From Nocardiopsis sp. YSL2 (GTDB lineage Bacteria; Actinomycetota; Actinomycetes; Streptosporangiales; Streptosporangiaceae), in assembly GCF_030555055.1 (NCBI RefSeq), contig NZ_JAMOAO010000001.1, positions 1,674,001 to 1,738,000 of the forward strand: a stretch of DNA of 64,000 bases, in the 5' to 3' direction. The notes beneath the pieces were generated by a model that was not told the DNA's origin, did not search any database, and saw only the letters and a list, made by a program, of their open reading frames with translations. Within the stretch, counting starts at the first letter, position 1, and every line of letters begins with the position of its first letter. This document shows positions 7,553-17,567 of the stretch, one piece after another. Made by a program: the position numbers and the translations under genes.

Positions 7553-9487
7553 TTGCCGTCGGATGGGCTCCCGAAGAACCTGGAACCGCTGGCCGCCGGA
7601 GATCCGGCCACCATCGGTCCCTACGTGCTGTCCGGGAAGCTGGGTAGTGGCGGCATGGGTACCGTCTACCTGGGCAGCGCCGCGGACAGGAACAGCTCGA
7701 CACCACGGGCGCGGGGTGACGCGCCCCAGGTAGCGATCAAGGTCATCCGCCCGGAGCTGGCCTTCGACGAGGCCACCCGCGCGCGGTTCCACGACGAGAT
7801 GGAGAACGCCCGCAAGGTCGCCTCCTTCTGCACCGCGAAGGTCCTCGACCACGGGACGTTCGAGAACCGCCCCTACATGGTCACCGAGTACATCGCGGGC
7901 ACCGCGCTGGCCGAGCACATCGCCGAGAACGGGCCGCTCGACTCCTCGACCCTGCACGGGTTCGCCCTGGGCGTGGCCGCGGCCCTGGCCGCCATCCACC
8001 GGACCGGGCTGGTCCACCGCGATCTCAAGCCCGCCAACGTGCTGCTGTCGCTGTCCGGCCCCCGGGTGATCGACTTCGGCATCGCCCGTGCGATGAACAC
8101 CGCCACCAACCACACCCAGACCGGCATCGTCATGGGCAGCCCCGGCTGGATGGCCCCGGAACAGCTCCTGGAGGAGCAGGTCACCACCTCGGCGGACATC
8201 TTCGCCTGGGGGTGCCTGGTGGCGTTCGCCGGCAACGGCACCCACCCCTTCGGCAACGGCGACGCCATGACGCTGGGCAAACGCGTCCTGTTCGCGGAGC
8301 CGCAGATCGGGCCGCTGGACAGCCCCCTCGACCGCCTGGTGACGCGCGCCCTGGCCAAGGATCCGAGCCGTCGGCCCACCGCCCAGGACCTGCTCCTGGA
8401 GCTCGCCGGAGGCGAGGACCCCACCAACCCCAACGACATGGTCTCGCACGCCCTGCACCAGTCGTGGCGGCCGAACCTGCCGCCGGTACCGCCCGGGATG
8501 CCCCACCCCGGGCACGGCCAGCAGCCCTCGCACCAGACCATGACGGGCATGCGCCACCCCGGCCCCGGCCCCTACCAGCCCGCGCCGCCCATGCCGCCGC
8601 CCGCCCACCAGACCGGCAACTACCCCCGGCCGCAGGGACCCCCGCCCGGTCGCGCCGCCGCGGGCCGCCCGGCCGCGCCGCCGCCCCAGCACGCGCCCCA
8701 GGGGCAGGTCCATCCCGTCGGGCAGCCCCCGGCCCAGCACCCGGCCTCCACCGGCCCCATCCCGATGGTGCCGCAGCCCGCCGAACAGCAGGTCTCCCGG
8801 CCACAGCCCTACGTACCGCCCGTGCCCCCGCCGCCGCACCGGCCCGCGGCGCCCGCGCGGCGCAAGGGCCTGCTCCTGGGCACCGTGCTCGCCGGAGTGG
8901 CCGTCCTCGTGGCCATGGCTCTGCTGCTGACCTTCCTCTCGAGCAACGGCTCCTTCCTGCCCTGGGCGCAGGGCGACTCCTCCCAGGGCCAGGAGGAACC
9001 GGACACCCAGCCGCCGGGCGCGGAAGCACCGCAGGACGACGCGGACGACGCAGACGAGGCGGAGGAGCCCAACGGCCCGCCCAGCGACATGCCGGTCACC
9101 TCCCCCGACGGCGCCGTCCAGTACGACGTCCCCGAGGTCACCTGCGGGCTGACCAAGCACAACATCCGTTCCGGCCTGCAGAGCGACGCCGAGTACTGCG
9201 TGGTCGAGCTGAGCCTGACCAACACCGGCGGGGCCCTGGTGCGGTTCGACGCCGAGGACCAGATCCTCACGACCACGAGCCAGAACACCCGCGAGGCGGA
9301 GAACCCGTCGAGCGAGGAGCGGCGGCAGTCGCTGTGGGAGGGGCCGGGCGTGGCCCCGGGCGAGACGGGCGCGGGCGAGCTGGTGTTCATCCTCCGCGAG
9401 GACGACGGCCGTCCCGAGGTCCTGTCCCTGACCCACGGGGACGGCGCCGAGCGCACCGACATCGCGATCGGGCACCTCGTGCGCTGA
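7553..9487 (+). CDS. Membrane-anchored Ser/Thr protein kinase with extracellular domain
   Basis: Hanks-type kinase of the actinobacterial Pkn group, about 644 residues. The cytoplasmic kinase domain shows the P-loop GSGGMG (31-36 region), catalytic Lys63, the HRDLKPAN loop (Asp157) and DFG (174-176). A proline-, glutamine- and histidine-rich linker of roughly 140 residues follows, then a single transmembrane segment at about 439-464, an acidic stalk, and a small extracellular beta-rich domain with two cysteines that resembles DUF4352-like modules. It lacks PASTA repeats, so muropeptide sensing is not implied. A TTG start at 7553 is preferred because GGGAGGG lies 5-6 bases upstream; the earlier in-frame TTG at 7529 lacks such a site. 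It converges on a Tyr-phosphatase-like gene with only 9 bases between stops. Confidence 0.9.
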   Translation: MPSDGLPKNLEPLAAGDPATIGPYVLSGKLGSGGMGTVYLGSAADRNSSTPRARGDAPQVAIKVIRPELAFDEATRARFHDEMENARKVASFCTAKVLDHGTFENRPYMVTEYIAGTALAEHIAENGPLDSSTLHGFALGVAAALAAIHRTGLVHRDLKPANVLLSLSGPRVIDFGIARAMNTATNHTQTGIVMGSPGWMAPEQLLEEQVTTSADIFAWGCLVAFAGNGTHPFGNGDAMTLGKRVLFAEPQIGPLDSPLDRLVTRALAKDPSRRPTAQDLLLELAGGEDPTNPNDMVSHALHQSWRPNLPPVPPGMPHPGHGQQPSHQTMTGMRHPGPGPYQPAPPMPPPAHQTGNYPRPQGPPPGRAAAGRPAAPPPQHAPQGQVHPVGQPPAQHPASTGPIPMVPQPAEQQVSRPQPYVPPVPPPPHRPAAPARRKGLLLGTVLAGVAVLVAMALLLTFLSSNGSFLPWAQGDSSQGQEEPDTQPPGAEAPQDDADDADEAEEPNGPPSDMPVTSPDGAVQYDVPEVTCGLTKHNIRSGLQSDAEYCVVELSLTNTGGALVRFDAEDQILTTTSQNTREAENPSSEERRQSLWEGPGVAPGETGAGELVFILREDDGRPEVLSLTHGDGAERTDIAIGHLVR

Positions 9488-9496
9488 GCGGGGGCC

Positions 9497-9925
9497 TCAG
9501 CCGAAACGGGTGACGAACCGCTCCTGCCCGGGCGTCTCCACCGCCCCGGGCAGGTAGTGCTCCCGGACGTAGGCGACCGCCCCCCGCGCGGGCACTCCGT
9601 CCAGGACCGCCAGGCACGCGAGCGCCGTCCCGGTCCGGCCCCGCCCGCCCACGCAGGCCACCTCGACCCGCTCACGGTCGGCCCGCGTCCACGCCTCGCG
9701 CAGTGCCGCGCCCGTCGCGGCGTCGTCGCTCGGCAGGCCGAAGTCCGGCCAGCGGACCCACCGGTCCTCCCACGCGACGGCGGGCGGCGTCCGGTCGAGC
9801 AGGTAGAGGGCGAACTCGGGCTCCGGCCCCTCCGGCAGGGGCCGGGCCAGACCGCGGCCGCGGACGAGCCGCCCCGACGGCAGGCGCAGCACACCCGGCG
9901 CTCCGGGCTCCCAGGTCGATGCCAT
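9497..9925 (-). CDS. Cysteine-based protein phosphatase (PTP/DSP-like)
   Basis: A 142-residue protein with the CX5R phosphatase loop CVGGRGRTG (Cys91, Arg97) and, 30 residues before it, WPD (59-61), the general-acid loop found in tyrosine phosphatases. The residue before the cysteine is Ala rather than the usual His, so the pKa of the nucleophile may differ. The start is the ATG giving MASTWEPG. No Shine-Dalgarno is properly spaced, but TACGCT lies exactly 6 bases upstream, so a leaderless transcript is possible. Position opposite a Ser/Thr kinase suggests, but does not show, a signalling pair. A protein, phosphoinositide or nucleotide phosphatase role is open. Confidence 0.78.
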   Translation of the reverse strand: MASTWEPGAPGVLRLPSGRLVRGRGLARPLPEGPEPEFALYLLDRTPPAVAWEDRWVRWPDFGLPSDDAATGAALREAWTRADRERVEVACVGGRGRTGTALACLAVLDGVPARGAVAYVREHYLPGAVETPGQERFVTRFG

Positions 9926-10012
9926 GCTCCGAGCGTAGGGGTGCTCAGCGGGCCCGGCCAGGGGACGCGATGACCGGATGCGGCCCGGCGGCGCGGTCCG
10001 TGGAACGCGAAA

Positions 10013-10041
10013 GGCCCGGCGCACACGGGGTGCGCCGGGCC
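10013..10041 (-). terminator. guaA terminator hairpin
   Basis: GGCCCGGCGCAC pairs perfectly with GTGCGCCGGGCC around a 5-base loop, 30 bases downstream of the guaA stop. It has no U tract. Confidence 0.75.
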
Positions 10042-10070
10042 CGTCGGCCGTCAGCGGAGCGGGCGGCCGC

Positions 10071-11651
10071 CTACTCCCACTCGATGGTGCCCGGGGGCTT
10101 GCTGGTGACGTCGAGGGTGACGCGGTTGATCTCGCGGACCTCGTTGGTGATCCGGTTGGAGATCTTGGCGAGCACGTCGTAGGGCACGCGCGACCAGTCG
10201 GCCGTCATGGCGTCCTCACTGCTGACGGGGCGCAGGACGACCGGGTGGCCGTAGGTGCGTCCGTCGCCCTGCACGCCCACCGAGCGCACGTCGGCGAGCA
10301 GCACCACGGGGCACTGCCAGATGTCCCGGTCCAGCCCGGCGCGCGAGAGCTCCTCACGGGCGATCGCGTCGGCCTCGCGCAGGATCTCCAGGCGGTCGCG
10401 GGTGACCTCGCCGATGATGCGGATGCCCAGGCCCGGGCCCGGGAACGGCTGGCGCCACACCATCTCCGGCGGCAGGCCGAGCTCCTCGCCGACCTTGCGG
10501 ACCTCGTCCTTGAACAGCTCGCGCAGCGGCTCCACCAGTGTGAACTGGAGGTCCTCCGGCAGGCCGCCCACGTTGTGGTGCGACTTGATGTTCGCGGTCC
10601 CGGTGCCGCCGCCGGACTCCACGACGTCCGGGTAGAGCGTGCCCTGGACCAGGAACTCGACCTCGGCGCCGTGCTCACCGCTCTCGACGACGACCTCACG
10701 GGCCGCCTGCTCGAACACGCGGATGAACTCGCGGCCGATGATCTTGCGCTTCTCCTCGGGGTCGGTCACCCCGGAGAGGGCTTCGAGGAAGCGCTCCTCG
10801 GCGTCGACGACCTTCAGGGTCGCGCCGGTGATCGCCACGTAGTCCTTCTCGACCTGCTCGGCCTCGCCCTTGCGCAGCAGGCCGTGGTCGACGAACACGC
10901 AGGTCAGCTGGTCGCCGACCGCGCGCTGCACCAGGGCTCCGGCCACGGCGGAGTCGACGCCGCCGCTCAGCGCGCAGATGACGCGCTTGTCGCCGATCTG
11001 CTCACGGATGCGCTCCAACTGCTCCTCGACGATGTTCACCATCGTCCACGTGGGGCGGCAGCCCGCACCCTCGTAGAGGAACGTGCGCAGCACGTCCTGG
11101 CCGTGCTCGGTGTGCATCACCTCGGGGTGGAACTGCACGCCGAACAGCCGCCGCTCGGTGTCCTCGAAGGCGGCGACCGGAGCGCCCGCGGTGCTGGCGA
11201 CCGTGGTGAACCCCTCGGGCGCCGCCACGACGGAGTCGCCGTGCGACATCCACACCAGCAGGTCGCTGGGCAGACCGGAGAAGAGCACGGAGTCGCTCGC
11301 GGAGGTCAGCTCCGTGCGGCCGAACTCGCTCAGGTCGGTCCGTTCCACGGTGCCGCCCAGCGCGCGGGTCATCGCCTGGAAGCCGTAGCAGATACCGAAC
11401 GTCGGTACCCCGGTCTGGAAGAGTTCGGCACCCACGTGGGGCGCGCCCTCGGCGTAGACCGAGGACGGGCCGCCCGAGAGGATGATGGCCTTGGGTTTCT
11501 TGGCGAGCATCTCCTCGACGGGCATGGTCGAGGGCACGATCTCGCTGTGCACGTGGCATTCGCGGACGCGACGTGCGATCAGCTGCGCGTACTGCGCGCC
11601 GAAGTCGACGACGAGAACGGTGTCGAACGTGCTCTCAGCACCAACGGACAC
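10071..11651 (-). CDS. guaA: GMP synthase (glutamine-hydrolysing)
   Basis: Converts XMP to GMP using glutamine and ATP. The N-terminal class I amidotransferase domain has the Cys nucleophile in GICYG (Cys88) and the HPE pair (His175, Glu177). The ATP-pyrophosphatase P-loop SGGVDS is at 229-234, and the C-terminal dimerisation domain ends with the family signature [11 protein letters not shown]. At 526 residues it is full length. GTG is the start codon, with GGAAGG about 10 bases upstream. It stands alone between strong hairpins. With guaB and guaB3 further along, the window holds the IMP-to-GMP branch of purine synthesis. Confidence 0.97.
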   Translation of the reverse strand: MSVGAESTFDTVLVVDFGAQYAQLIARRVRECHVHSEIVPSTMPVEEMLAKKPKAIILSGGPSSVYAEGAPHVGAELFQTGVPTFGICYGFQAMTRALGGTVERTDLSEFGRTELTSASDSVLFSGLPSDLLVWMSHGDSVVAAPEGFTTVASTAGAPVAAFEDTERRLFGVQFHPEVMHTEHGQDVLRTFLYEGAGCRPTWTMVNIVEEQLERIREQIGDKRVICALSGGVDSAVAGALVQRAVGDQLTCVFVDHGLLRKGEAEQVEKDYVAITGATLKVVDAEERFLEALSGVTDPEEKRKIIGREFIRVFEQAAREVVVESGEHGAEVEFLVQGTLYPDVVESGGGTGTANIKSHHNVGGLPEDLQFTLVEPLRELFKDEVRKVGEELGLPPEMVWRQPFPGPGLGIRIIGEVTRDRLEILREADAIAREELSRAGLDRDIWQCPVVLLADVRSVGVQGDGRTYGHPVVLRPVSSEDAMTADWSRVPYDVLAKISNRITNEVREINRVTLDVTSKPPGTIEWE

Positions 11652-11762
11652 GACGGAGGACCTTCCGCAGGAGAACAGGGATGTCCGCCCAGTCTAGGGC
11701 GTCATCCGCGGACACCCGCCCTGGCCGGGACCGGGTGTGCGCAGTCCCTCAGCCCGCGGCTC

Positions 11763-12776
11763 TCAACCCGCGAAGCCCCTGGGGTTGGACGACTGCCACC
11801 GCCAGGCGTCCGCGCAGGCCTCGTCCACGTCCCGCACGGCCTTCCAGTCGAGGTCGCGCGCGGCGGCGGAGGGGTCGGCGTAGCACACGGCGATGTCCCC
11901 GGGGCGGCGTGCGACCACGTCGTAGGGCACGGGCCGGCCGCTCGCGCGCTCGAAGGCGCGCACGCCCTCCAGCACCGAGACGCCCTTGCCCGTCCCCAGG
12001 TTGTAGGCGCGGAACCCGGGGGCGTCGGCCAGGTGGGTCACGGCCGCGAGGTGCCCGCGTGCCAGGTCCACCACGTGCAGGTAGTCGCGTACACCGGTGC
12101 CGTCGGCGGTGTCGTAGTCGTCGCCGAACACCAGGAGCCGCTCGCGGCGGCCGGAGGCGACCTGGGCGATGTACGGGAAGAGGTTGTTGGGGACGCCCTG
12201 GGGGTCCTCGCCGATCAGGCCGCTGGGGTGGGCGCCGATGGGGTTGAAGTAGCGCAGCGCGGTGATCCGCCACCGCTCGTCCGCCGCGGCGAGGTCCCGC
12301 AGGATCTGTTCGGAGAAGAGCTTGGTGGCGCCGTAGGGGTTGGCCGAGCTGAGGGGGGCGTCCTCGGTGATGGGGACCCGCTCCGGGTCTCCGTACACCG
12401 TGGCGGAGGAGCTCAGCACCAGGTCGCGCACGTCGTACTCGTCCATCACCTCGACGAGCGAGAGCAGGGCGTCCAGGTTGTTGCGGTAGTAGCGCAGCGG
12501 CAGCTGCGCGGACTCCCCCACGGCCTTGAGTCCGGCCATGTGGACGACCGCGTCGATGTCGTGCTCGGCGAACACACGGCGCAGGGCGGCCGGGTCCGTG
12601 CAGTCGGCCCGGTGGAAGGCCGCGGTGCGCCCGGTGATGCGCTCCACACGCCGCAGGGACTCCTCGTTGCTGTTGACCAGGGTGTCGACGGCCACGACGT
12701 CGTGCCCGGCGTCGAGGAGTTCCACGGCGGTGTGGGAGCCGATGTAGCCGGCACCACCGGTGAGCAGTACGTTCAT
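11763..12776 (-). CDS. galE: UDP-glucose 4-epimerase
   Basis: Extended short-chain dehydrogenase that interconverts UDP-glucose and UDP-galactose with tightly bound NAD. The Rossmann motif is TGGAGYIGS (6-14), the catalytic triad is Ser124, Tyr148 and Lys152 (YGATK), and the typical NNLFPY nucleotide-sugar loop is present. Its 337 residues are full length. No other Leloir genes adjoin it, so it probably supplies UDP-galactose for envelope or extracellular polysaccharide. An unassigned 4-epimerase specificity (for example UDP-GlcNAc) cannot be ruled out from sequence alone. Confidence 0.93.
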   Translation of the reverse strand: MNVLLTGGAGYIGSHTAVELLDAGHDVVAVDTLVNSNEESLRRVERITGRTAAFHRADCTDPAALRRVFAEHDIDAVVHMAGLKAVGESAQLPLRYYRNNLDALLSLVEVMDEYDVRDLVLSSSATVYGDPERVPITEDAPLSSANPYGATKLFSEQILRDLAAADERWRITALRYFNPIGAHPSGLIGEDPQGVPNNLFPYIAQVASGRRERLLVFGDDYDTADGTGVRDYLHVVDLARGHLAAVTHLADAPGFRAYNLGTGKGVSVLEGVRAFERASGRPVPYDVVARRPGDIAVCYADPSAAARDLDWKAVRDVDEACADAWRWQSSNPRGFAG

Positions 12777-12867
12777 GGCGGACTTCCTGAAGGTGGGGAC
12801 ACCCGCGACGGCACGGGCCAGGCCACCTCAGGATAGGCGCTCCCGCCGAACGGGGCGGGACACGCGA

Positions 12868-12895
12868 GGGGCCCGTGCCGGCCGGCACGGGCCCC
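12868..12895. terminator. 28-bp perfect palindrome after the secreted nuclease gene
   Basis: GGGGCCCGTGCCGG followed directly by its complement gives a loopless 14-bp palindrome, 16 bases beyond the nuclease stop. A terminator is likely; as DNA it could also extrude a cruciform. Confidence 0.7.
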
Positions 12896-12911
12896 GTCCT
12901 GCCTCAGGGGG

Positions 12912-15350
12912 TCAGGGGCGGTGCGGCGGTCCGCGGCGGATGTCGAACCACAGCACCTGCGGGTCGTGGTCGCTGACCTGGTCGTGGAACTCGGAGTTGA
13001 CGCGCACGACCTCGTAGTCCATCCGGTCGGCCAGGACGCCGTTGACCAGGATGTGGTCGAGCGCCTGGGAGTTGCCGTCGTACACGTAGTTGTAGCGCTC
13101 CTCCTCGGGCAGCTCGTCCATCGGGTTGGCCAGCAGGCCGTCGGCGGTGAGGATGTCCAGCGTGGGCGAGAACGGGAAGTCGTTCAGGTCGCCCATGACG
13201 ATGAGGTTCGCGTCCGGGTCGACCTCGAGCAGGTCCTCGGCGAACTGGCGGACCAGGCGCGCCTGGGCGTTGCGCTGCACCTCGCTCGTGCGGAGCGGGG
13301 GCTGCCGGACGCCGTGCAGGGACTGGTCGCCGCCCTTGGAGTTGAAGTGGTTGGTCACCACGTACAGGTCGCGGCCCTTGGCCCGGAAGTGGCCGACGAG
13401 CGGCTTGCGGCTGCTGTCCCAGGCCTCGTCCTGCGGCTCGATCCGGCCGGGTGAGACGCTCAGCCCGGCGCCCCGGGGGCCCTCGGTGACCTCCACGGCG
13501 GTGGTGGCGTCGCCGCCCTCGACGTCGACGAACCGCACGTGCTTGGGGTTGAAGAGGAAGGCGTTGCGGATGTTGCCACCCGGCTGGCCGCCGTCCTGGC
13601 CGTCCCGCGGGCTGATCTGCCGCCACTCGTAGGAGGGTCCGCCCTGGGCCTCGATCGCCGCCACGAGGCGGTCCAGAGTGACGTCGGGGTCCACGGTGCC
13701 GTCGTCGACGGGCCCGTTGCTGTCCTGGATCTCCTCCAGGCCGATGATGTCGGGCGCGCCCAGGTAGTCGACGACGCCCTCGGCGAGGTCGTCGAACTTG
13801 GCCTGGTCGTCCTCGCCGTCGAGGTTCTCGACGTTGTAGGTGGCCACGGAGACCTCGTACCGCTCGGCGTCGCGGGCGGGGACGCGCTCCAGGCCACCGG
13901 CGGCGAGCTCGCCCATGGTCGTGGCGCGCACGAGGTAGCCGCCGAACCGGCTGTAGTAGACCGGCCCCTCGGTGACCCCGGTCAGGGTGTCGCCGACGTC
14001 GGCCTGGGGGAAGGGGTGCCGCTCCAGGTCGAGCAGGGACTCGACCTTGACCCGCCCGGTGTTGGGCTCGTCGTAGGAGCCGTAGTGCGTACCACCGTTG
14101 GCCGTGCGGTTCTCGTCGGGCTTGGCGGTCACCCACAGGGCGTCGTAGGGGTCGGTCGCATCGATGACGGGGGCGTCCTCCACGCGCACGAGCATGTGCT
14201 CGTGGGCCTCCCAGAAGTCCAGGGCGTAGGTGCCCGGTTCCAGTTCCAGGTCGGTGGTGTCGCCGCCGTGGTCGGGGGCGTAGGCGTCGGGGATGGTGTC
14301 CCCGCCCAGGTCGATGGAGTCGGGCACGTCGGCGCCCTCGGACACCACGGTCCAGCGGGCCCGGTCCAGCTGCGTGATGCTCTGGCTCCCGCTGGCGGGC
14401 CGGTACTCGCCGACCCGGCCGGCGACCAGGATCTCGTCCCCGACGGACACGTCGGGGGTGGTGGAGCCGGTGTAGACGAAGAGCGCCTCGCTCGTGCGCG
14501 GGTCGCCGTCGCCCTCGGTGTCCTGGAACCAGAAGCCCCGCGCGCTGCCGAAGGCGTTCAGCGCGGTCACGACACCGGGCAGGCCGCTGACCGTCTCGCC
14601 TTCCATCGGGGAGCTGCGGGTGGTGCCCTGGACGTCATGGACGCGCAGGTCACCGGGCTCGACCGGGTCGTCGGGGTCGGTGCCGCCGCCGTCGCCCACG
14701 GTCTCTCCGGCCGTGTTGGTGGGGGTGGGGGCTCCGGCAGTGAAGTCGGCGGCGTTGTCGTCGGTGTCCGCGAGGTCGGCGCCGCGGGCGGCCGAGGTCG
14801 TGTTGCTCAGCCCCGGCGCGGGCGCGCCCTCGAAGACGGCGGCCGAGCCGTAGCCGACGAGGTCGGCGACGCCCTCCTCCGCCACGCACGCGGCGGCGGT
14901 GCGGCAGGAGACCGGCTCGGTGCCCTCCACCAGGAGGACCACACCCGAGCCCGCGGCCATGGCGGTGCCGCCCGTGGCGTCGGGGGCGGGAAGGTCGACC
15001 GTGCCGCCGGAGCCCTGGCCCTGGCGCACCAGGTAGGACGCGCCCGGCTCGATCGCGCCGCCCAGCGGGGTGACCTGGACCCGGGTGGAGTCGCCGGGTC
15101 GCGCGGGCAGGTACTGCACGCTCCAGCCGTCGAGCCCGACGGCGCTGTCGGTGGGGTTGCCGAGTTCGACGAAGTCGTTGCGCAGGTCGGCGCCGCTGTT
15201 GCCGCCGCCGCCGTAGACCTCGCCGATGACGGGTCCGGTGGCCTCGGCCGCGGCGGGCAGGGCGGCGGCGAGCGCGGCGGTCAGGGACAGCGCCGTCACC
15301 GCCGTGGCGGACGCGAGCACGCGTCTGGAGGGGGTTCTGCTGGGGGACAC
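12912..15350 (-). CDS. Secreted ExeM/NucH-type nuclease with lamin-tail domain
   Basis: An 812-residue exported protein. A Sec signal peptide (basic SRTPSRR, a hydrophobic core, AAAEA cleavage region) precedes a lamin-tail domain at about 40-145 (GEVYGGGGNSG, DFVELGNPT, YLVRQGQG). A central OB-like ExeM region follows at about 230-490. The C-terminal half is an endonuclease/exonuclease/phosphatase domain: YNVEN (Asn506, Glu508), GDLND (720-724) and SDHDP (793-797) supply the metal and catalytic residues. The family degrades extracellular DNA, releasing phosphate and nucleotides and loosening biofilm matrix. GTG start with GGAGAAGG just upstream. The gene is single, between two strong hairpins. 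No sortase motif or C-terminal anchor is visible, so it is probably released. Confidence 0.9.
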   Translation of the reverse strand: MSPSRTPSRRVLASATAVTALSLTAALAAALPAAAEATGPVIGEVYGGGGNSGADLRNDFVELGNPTDSAVGLDGWSVQYLPARPGDSTRVQVTPLGGAIEPGASYLVRQGQGSGGTVDLPAPDATGGTAMAAGSGVVLLVEGTEPVSCRTAAACVAEEGVADLVGYGSAAVFEGAPAPGLSNTTSAARGADLADTDDNAADFTAGAPTPTNTAGETVGDGGGTDPDDPVEPGDLRVHDVQGTTRSSPMEGETVSGLPGVVTALNAFGSARGFWFQDTEGDGDPRTSEALFVYTGSTTPDVSVGDEILVAGRVGEYRPASGSQSITQLDRARWTVVSEGADVPDSIDLGGDTIPDAYAPDHGGDTTDLELEPGTYALDFWEAHEHMLVRVEDAPVIDATDPYDALWVTAKPDENRTANGGTHYGSYDEPNTGRVKVESLLDLERHPFPQADVGDTLTGVTEGPVYYSRFGGYLVRATTMGELAAGGLERVPARDAERYEVSVATYNVENLDGEDDQAKFDDLAEGVVDYLGAPDIIGLEEIQDSNGPVDDGTVDPDVTLDRLVAAIEAQGGPSYEWRQISPRDGQDGGQPGGNIRNAFLFNPKHVRFVDVEGGDATTAVEVTEGPRGAGLSVSPGRIEPQDEAWDSSRKPLVGHFRAKGRDLYVVTNHFNSKGGDQSLHGVRQPPLRTSEVQRNAQARLVRQFAEDLLEVDPDANLIVMGDLNDFPFSPTLDILTADGLLANPMDELPEEERYNYVYDGNSQALDHILVNGVLADRMDYEVVRVNSEFHDQVSDHDPQVLWFDIRRGPPHRP

Positions 15351-15532
15351 GCCTTCTCCGGTCTGGTCGGGGGTGGGGGTGTGGGGGTGGGGTGAGGGGC
15401 TGGCACATCATGGCCCGTTTGGATGTCCGACCGAAAGAGAGCGTGTGAAAAGGAGGCGACCGGCGATGATTTTGGTGTGATTCGACCATGAACCGGCGGA
15501 ATGGCCCTTGGATGATCCTCCAGCCGACGAGC

Positions 15533-15564
15533 GGGGCCCGGGAGGATTCGGCCTCCCGGGCCCC
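15533..15564 (-). terminator. Terminator of the Tet-like GTPase gene
   Basis: A perfect 13-bp stem (GGGGCCCGGGAGG with its complement) and 6-base loop lies 23 bases downstream of the GTPase stop on the minus strand. Confidence 0.75.
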
Positions 15565-15587
15565 GTGGCGGAGCACTCGGCTCCGCC

Positions 15588-17567
15588 TCAGCCGCGCCGT
15601 CCGGCGTTGGCCCGGTGCACCAGGTACTCGTCGTAGTCCAGCGGGTTGCCGTCGGTGCGGGCCCTGCGGGGTACGGGGCCCGTCACCGGGCGCTCCCCCT
15701 CCGGAGAGGTCCACCACACGCCCTCGCCCCGCGACAGGCCGGGTAGTTCGGTCCGGAAGGCGTCCACCGACCTCGCGGCGATCTCCCCCTCCAACCTCCA
15801 CCCCTCCGCGGCCTCGACCGTGGCGCGCACGCGGGCGCCCAGGCCGTTCAGGCGGGCCGTCACGGCGCCCAGCGCGTCCGCCGGGACCTCCAACTCGAAA
15901 CCGTGCACCGGCTCGAACACCCGCGTGCCCGCCCGGTCCAGCGCCCGCATCAGCACGAGCGGGGTCAGTTCGCGGAAGTCGGCGGGCGTGGTCGGGGGCA
16001 CGAAGCCGCTGCGGATCAGCGTCACGGCGCAGTCGGTCACGGGCCACCCGTACAGGCCCTGGCGCAGGGTGTCGCGGACGGTCTCCTCGATGGCCCGGTC
16101 GAAGGCCCCGATCAGCGCTCCGTACTCCACCTCGCGGCGGAACACGACACCCGTGCCCTCCGGAACCGGGTCCACCCGCAGACCGACCGTGGCCCAAGTG
16201 CCGACGGGGCGCCGCGGGGAGACCTCCTCGAACGCCGACCCGGTTCCCGCCGGGCGCTCGGTGTGCGTGGTCCGGCTGCGCTCGAACACGGCCCGCACAC
16301 CGAAGTCCTCGGCCAGCGTGGCGGCGATGACCTCCTTCTGCACCTCCCCGTAGAGCAGCACCGACAGGCCCTCCTCCGGAACGGTGCGCAGGTGGATCAG
16401 AGGATCCTGGTCGGCGAGCGCAGTCAGGGCGGCGTGCAGGCGTGTCGCGTCGCCGCCGTCCCGCGGGCGCACGACCGCCTCCAGCGCGGGCCCGGCGAAG
16501 CGCGCGGCCGCGGTCGGCGGGCCCATCCGGTCCCCGACCCGCAGTCCGGGCAGTCCGCGGATCCTGCCGATCTCGCCGGCGACCAGGATCCTGGACCGCT
16601 CGTCCTCCGCTCCGACGACCTCCAGCCCGGTGATCCGCCCTCCGTGGGGCCCCTCGTCCGACGGGTCGGCCCGCTCGAACTCGACGTGTGCGCGGGGCTC
16701 CAGGCACCCGGCGCGCAGCCGCAGGTACCCCGTCTTCTCCCCGGAGGGGGCGCGCTCGATCGCGAACACCGTGCCCCGGGGCTCCTCGCCGCCGCACGTC
16801 TCGGGCGTCGCCGTGGTCACCGGCAGCAGGGCCGTGAGCGCCCGCGACAGCGCGCGGACCCCCGCGCCCGTGACCGCCGAGCCGCACAGGACCGGGTACA
16901 CGAGCCCGCGGCCGACCTGGTGCCGCAGTGCCGCCGAGAGCGCGCGCGGGCCGGGCAGCGGTCGGTCCTCGACCACCGCGGCCAACAGGCCGTCGTCGTG
17001 CTCGGCGAGCGCCTCGGCGACACGGCCGGCGAACGCGGGGTCCCGCCACTGTCCCGGCTCGGTGCGCGCGTGCGGTGTGCCCGCGTCCCGGACGGTGTCC
17101 ATGGCCAGGGCGCGGTCGGTGAGCCGCCGCCGGATCTCGGCGAAGACCCGCTCGGGCCGGGCACCGGAGCGGTCGGTCTTGTTGACGAACACCAGCACCG
17201 GGACCCCCGACTCCCTGAGCACGCGCATGAGCAGCCGGGTGTGGGCCTGGACCCCCTCGACGGCGGAGACCACCAGCACCGCGCCGTCGAGCACCGCCAG
17301 GGCGCGCTCGACCTCGGCGACGAAGTCGGTGTGGCCGGGGGTGTCGATCAGGTTGACCCGGGTCGAACCGACCCGGAATCCGGCCACGGCGCTGCGGACG
17401 GTGATGCCGCGCTCGCGTTCGATGCTGCCGGTGTCCGTCGTCGTGTCACCGGTGTCGACGCTGCCCAGCCGGTGGATGGCTCCGGCTTCGAAGAGCAGTC
17501 GTTCGGTGAGGCTGGTCTTACCCGCGTCGACGTGGGCGAGCACACCGATGTTCAGCGTGGAGGTCAT
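15588..17567 (-). CDS. Tet(M)/OtrA-like ribosomal protection GTPase
   Basis: EF-G-like translational GTPase of 659 residues. The G domain has AHVDAGKTS (11-19), the switch region RERGITVRS, DTPGH (75-79) and NKTD (129-132). EF-G domains II-V follow. The domain IV loop FVPPTTPADFR corresponds to the Tet(M) loop that displaces tetracycline from the 30S A site, which places it with ribosomal protection proteins rather than EF-G itself. The start ATG gives MTSTLNIGVLAHVDAGK, aligned with Tet(M)/OtrA. Chromosomal copies of this family are frequent in antibiotic-producing actinomycetes. Whether it gives resistance to tetracycline, protects against a self-made product, or only rescues ribosomes is unknown. 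A candidate leader ORF overlaps its start. Confidence 0.88.
   Translation of the reverse strand: MTSTLNIGVLAHVDAGKTSLTERLLFEAGAIHRLGSVDTGDTTTDTGSIERERGITVRSAVAGFRVGSTRVNLIDTPGHTDFVAEVERALAVLDGAVLVVSAVEGVQAHTRLLMRVLRESGVPVLVFVNKTDRSGARPERVFAEIRRRLTDRALAMDTVRDAGTPHARTEPGQWRDPAFAGRVAEALAEHDDGLLAAVVEDRPLPGPRALSAALRHQVGRGLVYPVLCGSAVTGAGVRALSRALTALLPVTTATPETCGGEEPRGTVFAIERAPSGEKTGYLRLRAGCLEPRAHVEFERADPSDEGPHGGRITGLEVVGAEDERSRILVAGEIGRIRGLPGLRVGDRMGPPTAAARFAGPALEAVVRPRDGGDATRLHAALTALADQDPLIHLRTVPEEGLSVLLYGEVQKEVIAATLAEDFGVRAVFERSRTTHTERPAGTGSAFEEVSPRRPVGTWATVGLRVDPVPEGTGVVFRREVEYGALIGAFDRAIEETVRDTLRQGLYGWPVTDCAVTLIRSGFVPPTTPADFRELTPLVLMRALDRAGTRVFEPVHGFELEVPADALGAVTARLNGLGARVRATVEAAEGWRLEGEIAARSVDAFRTELPGLSRGEGVWWTSPEGERPVTGPVPRRARTDGNPLDYDEYLVHRANAGRRG

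Noticed and set aside
15351..15532. Promoter search upstream of the nuclease gene
   Set aside because: Several weak -10-like hexamers are present but none has a matching -35; not reported as a feature.
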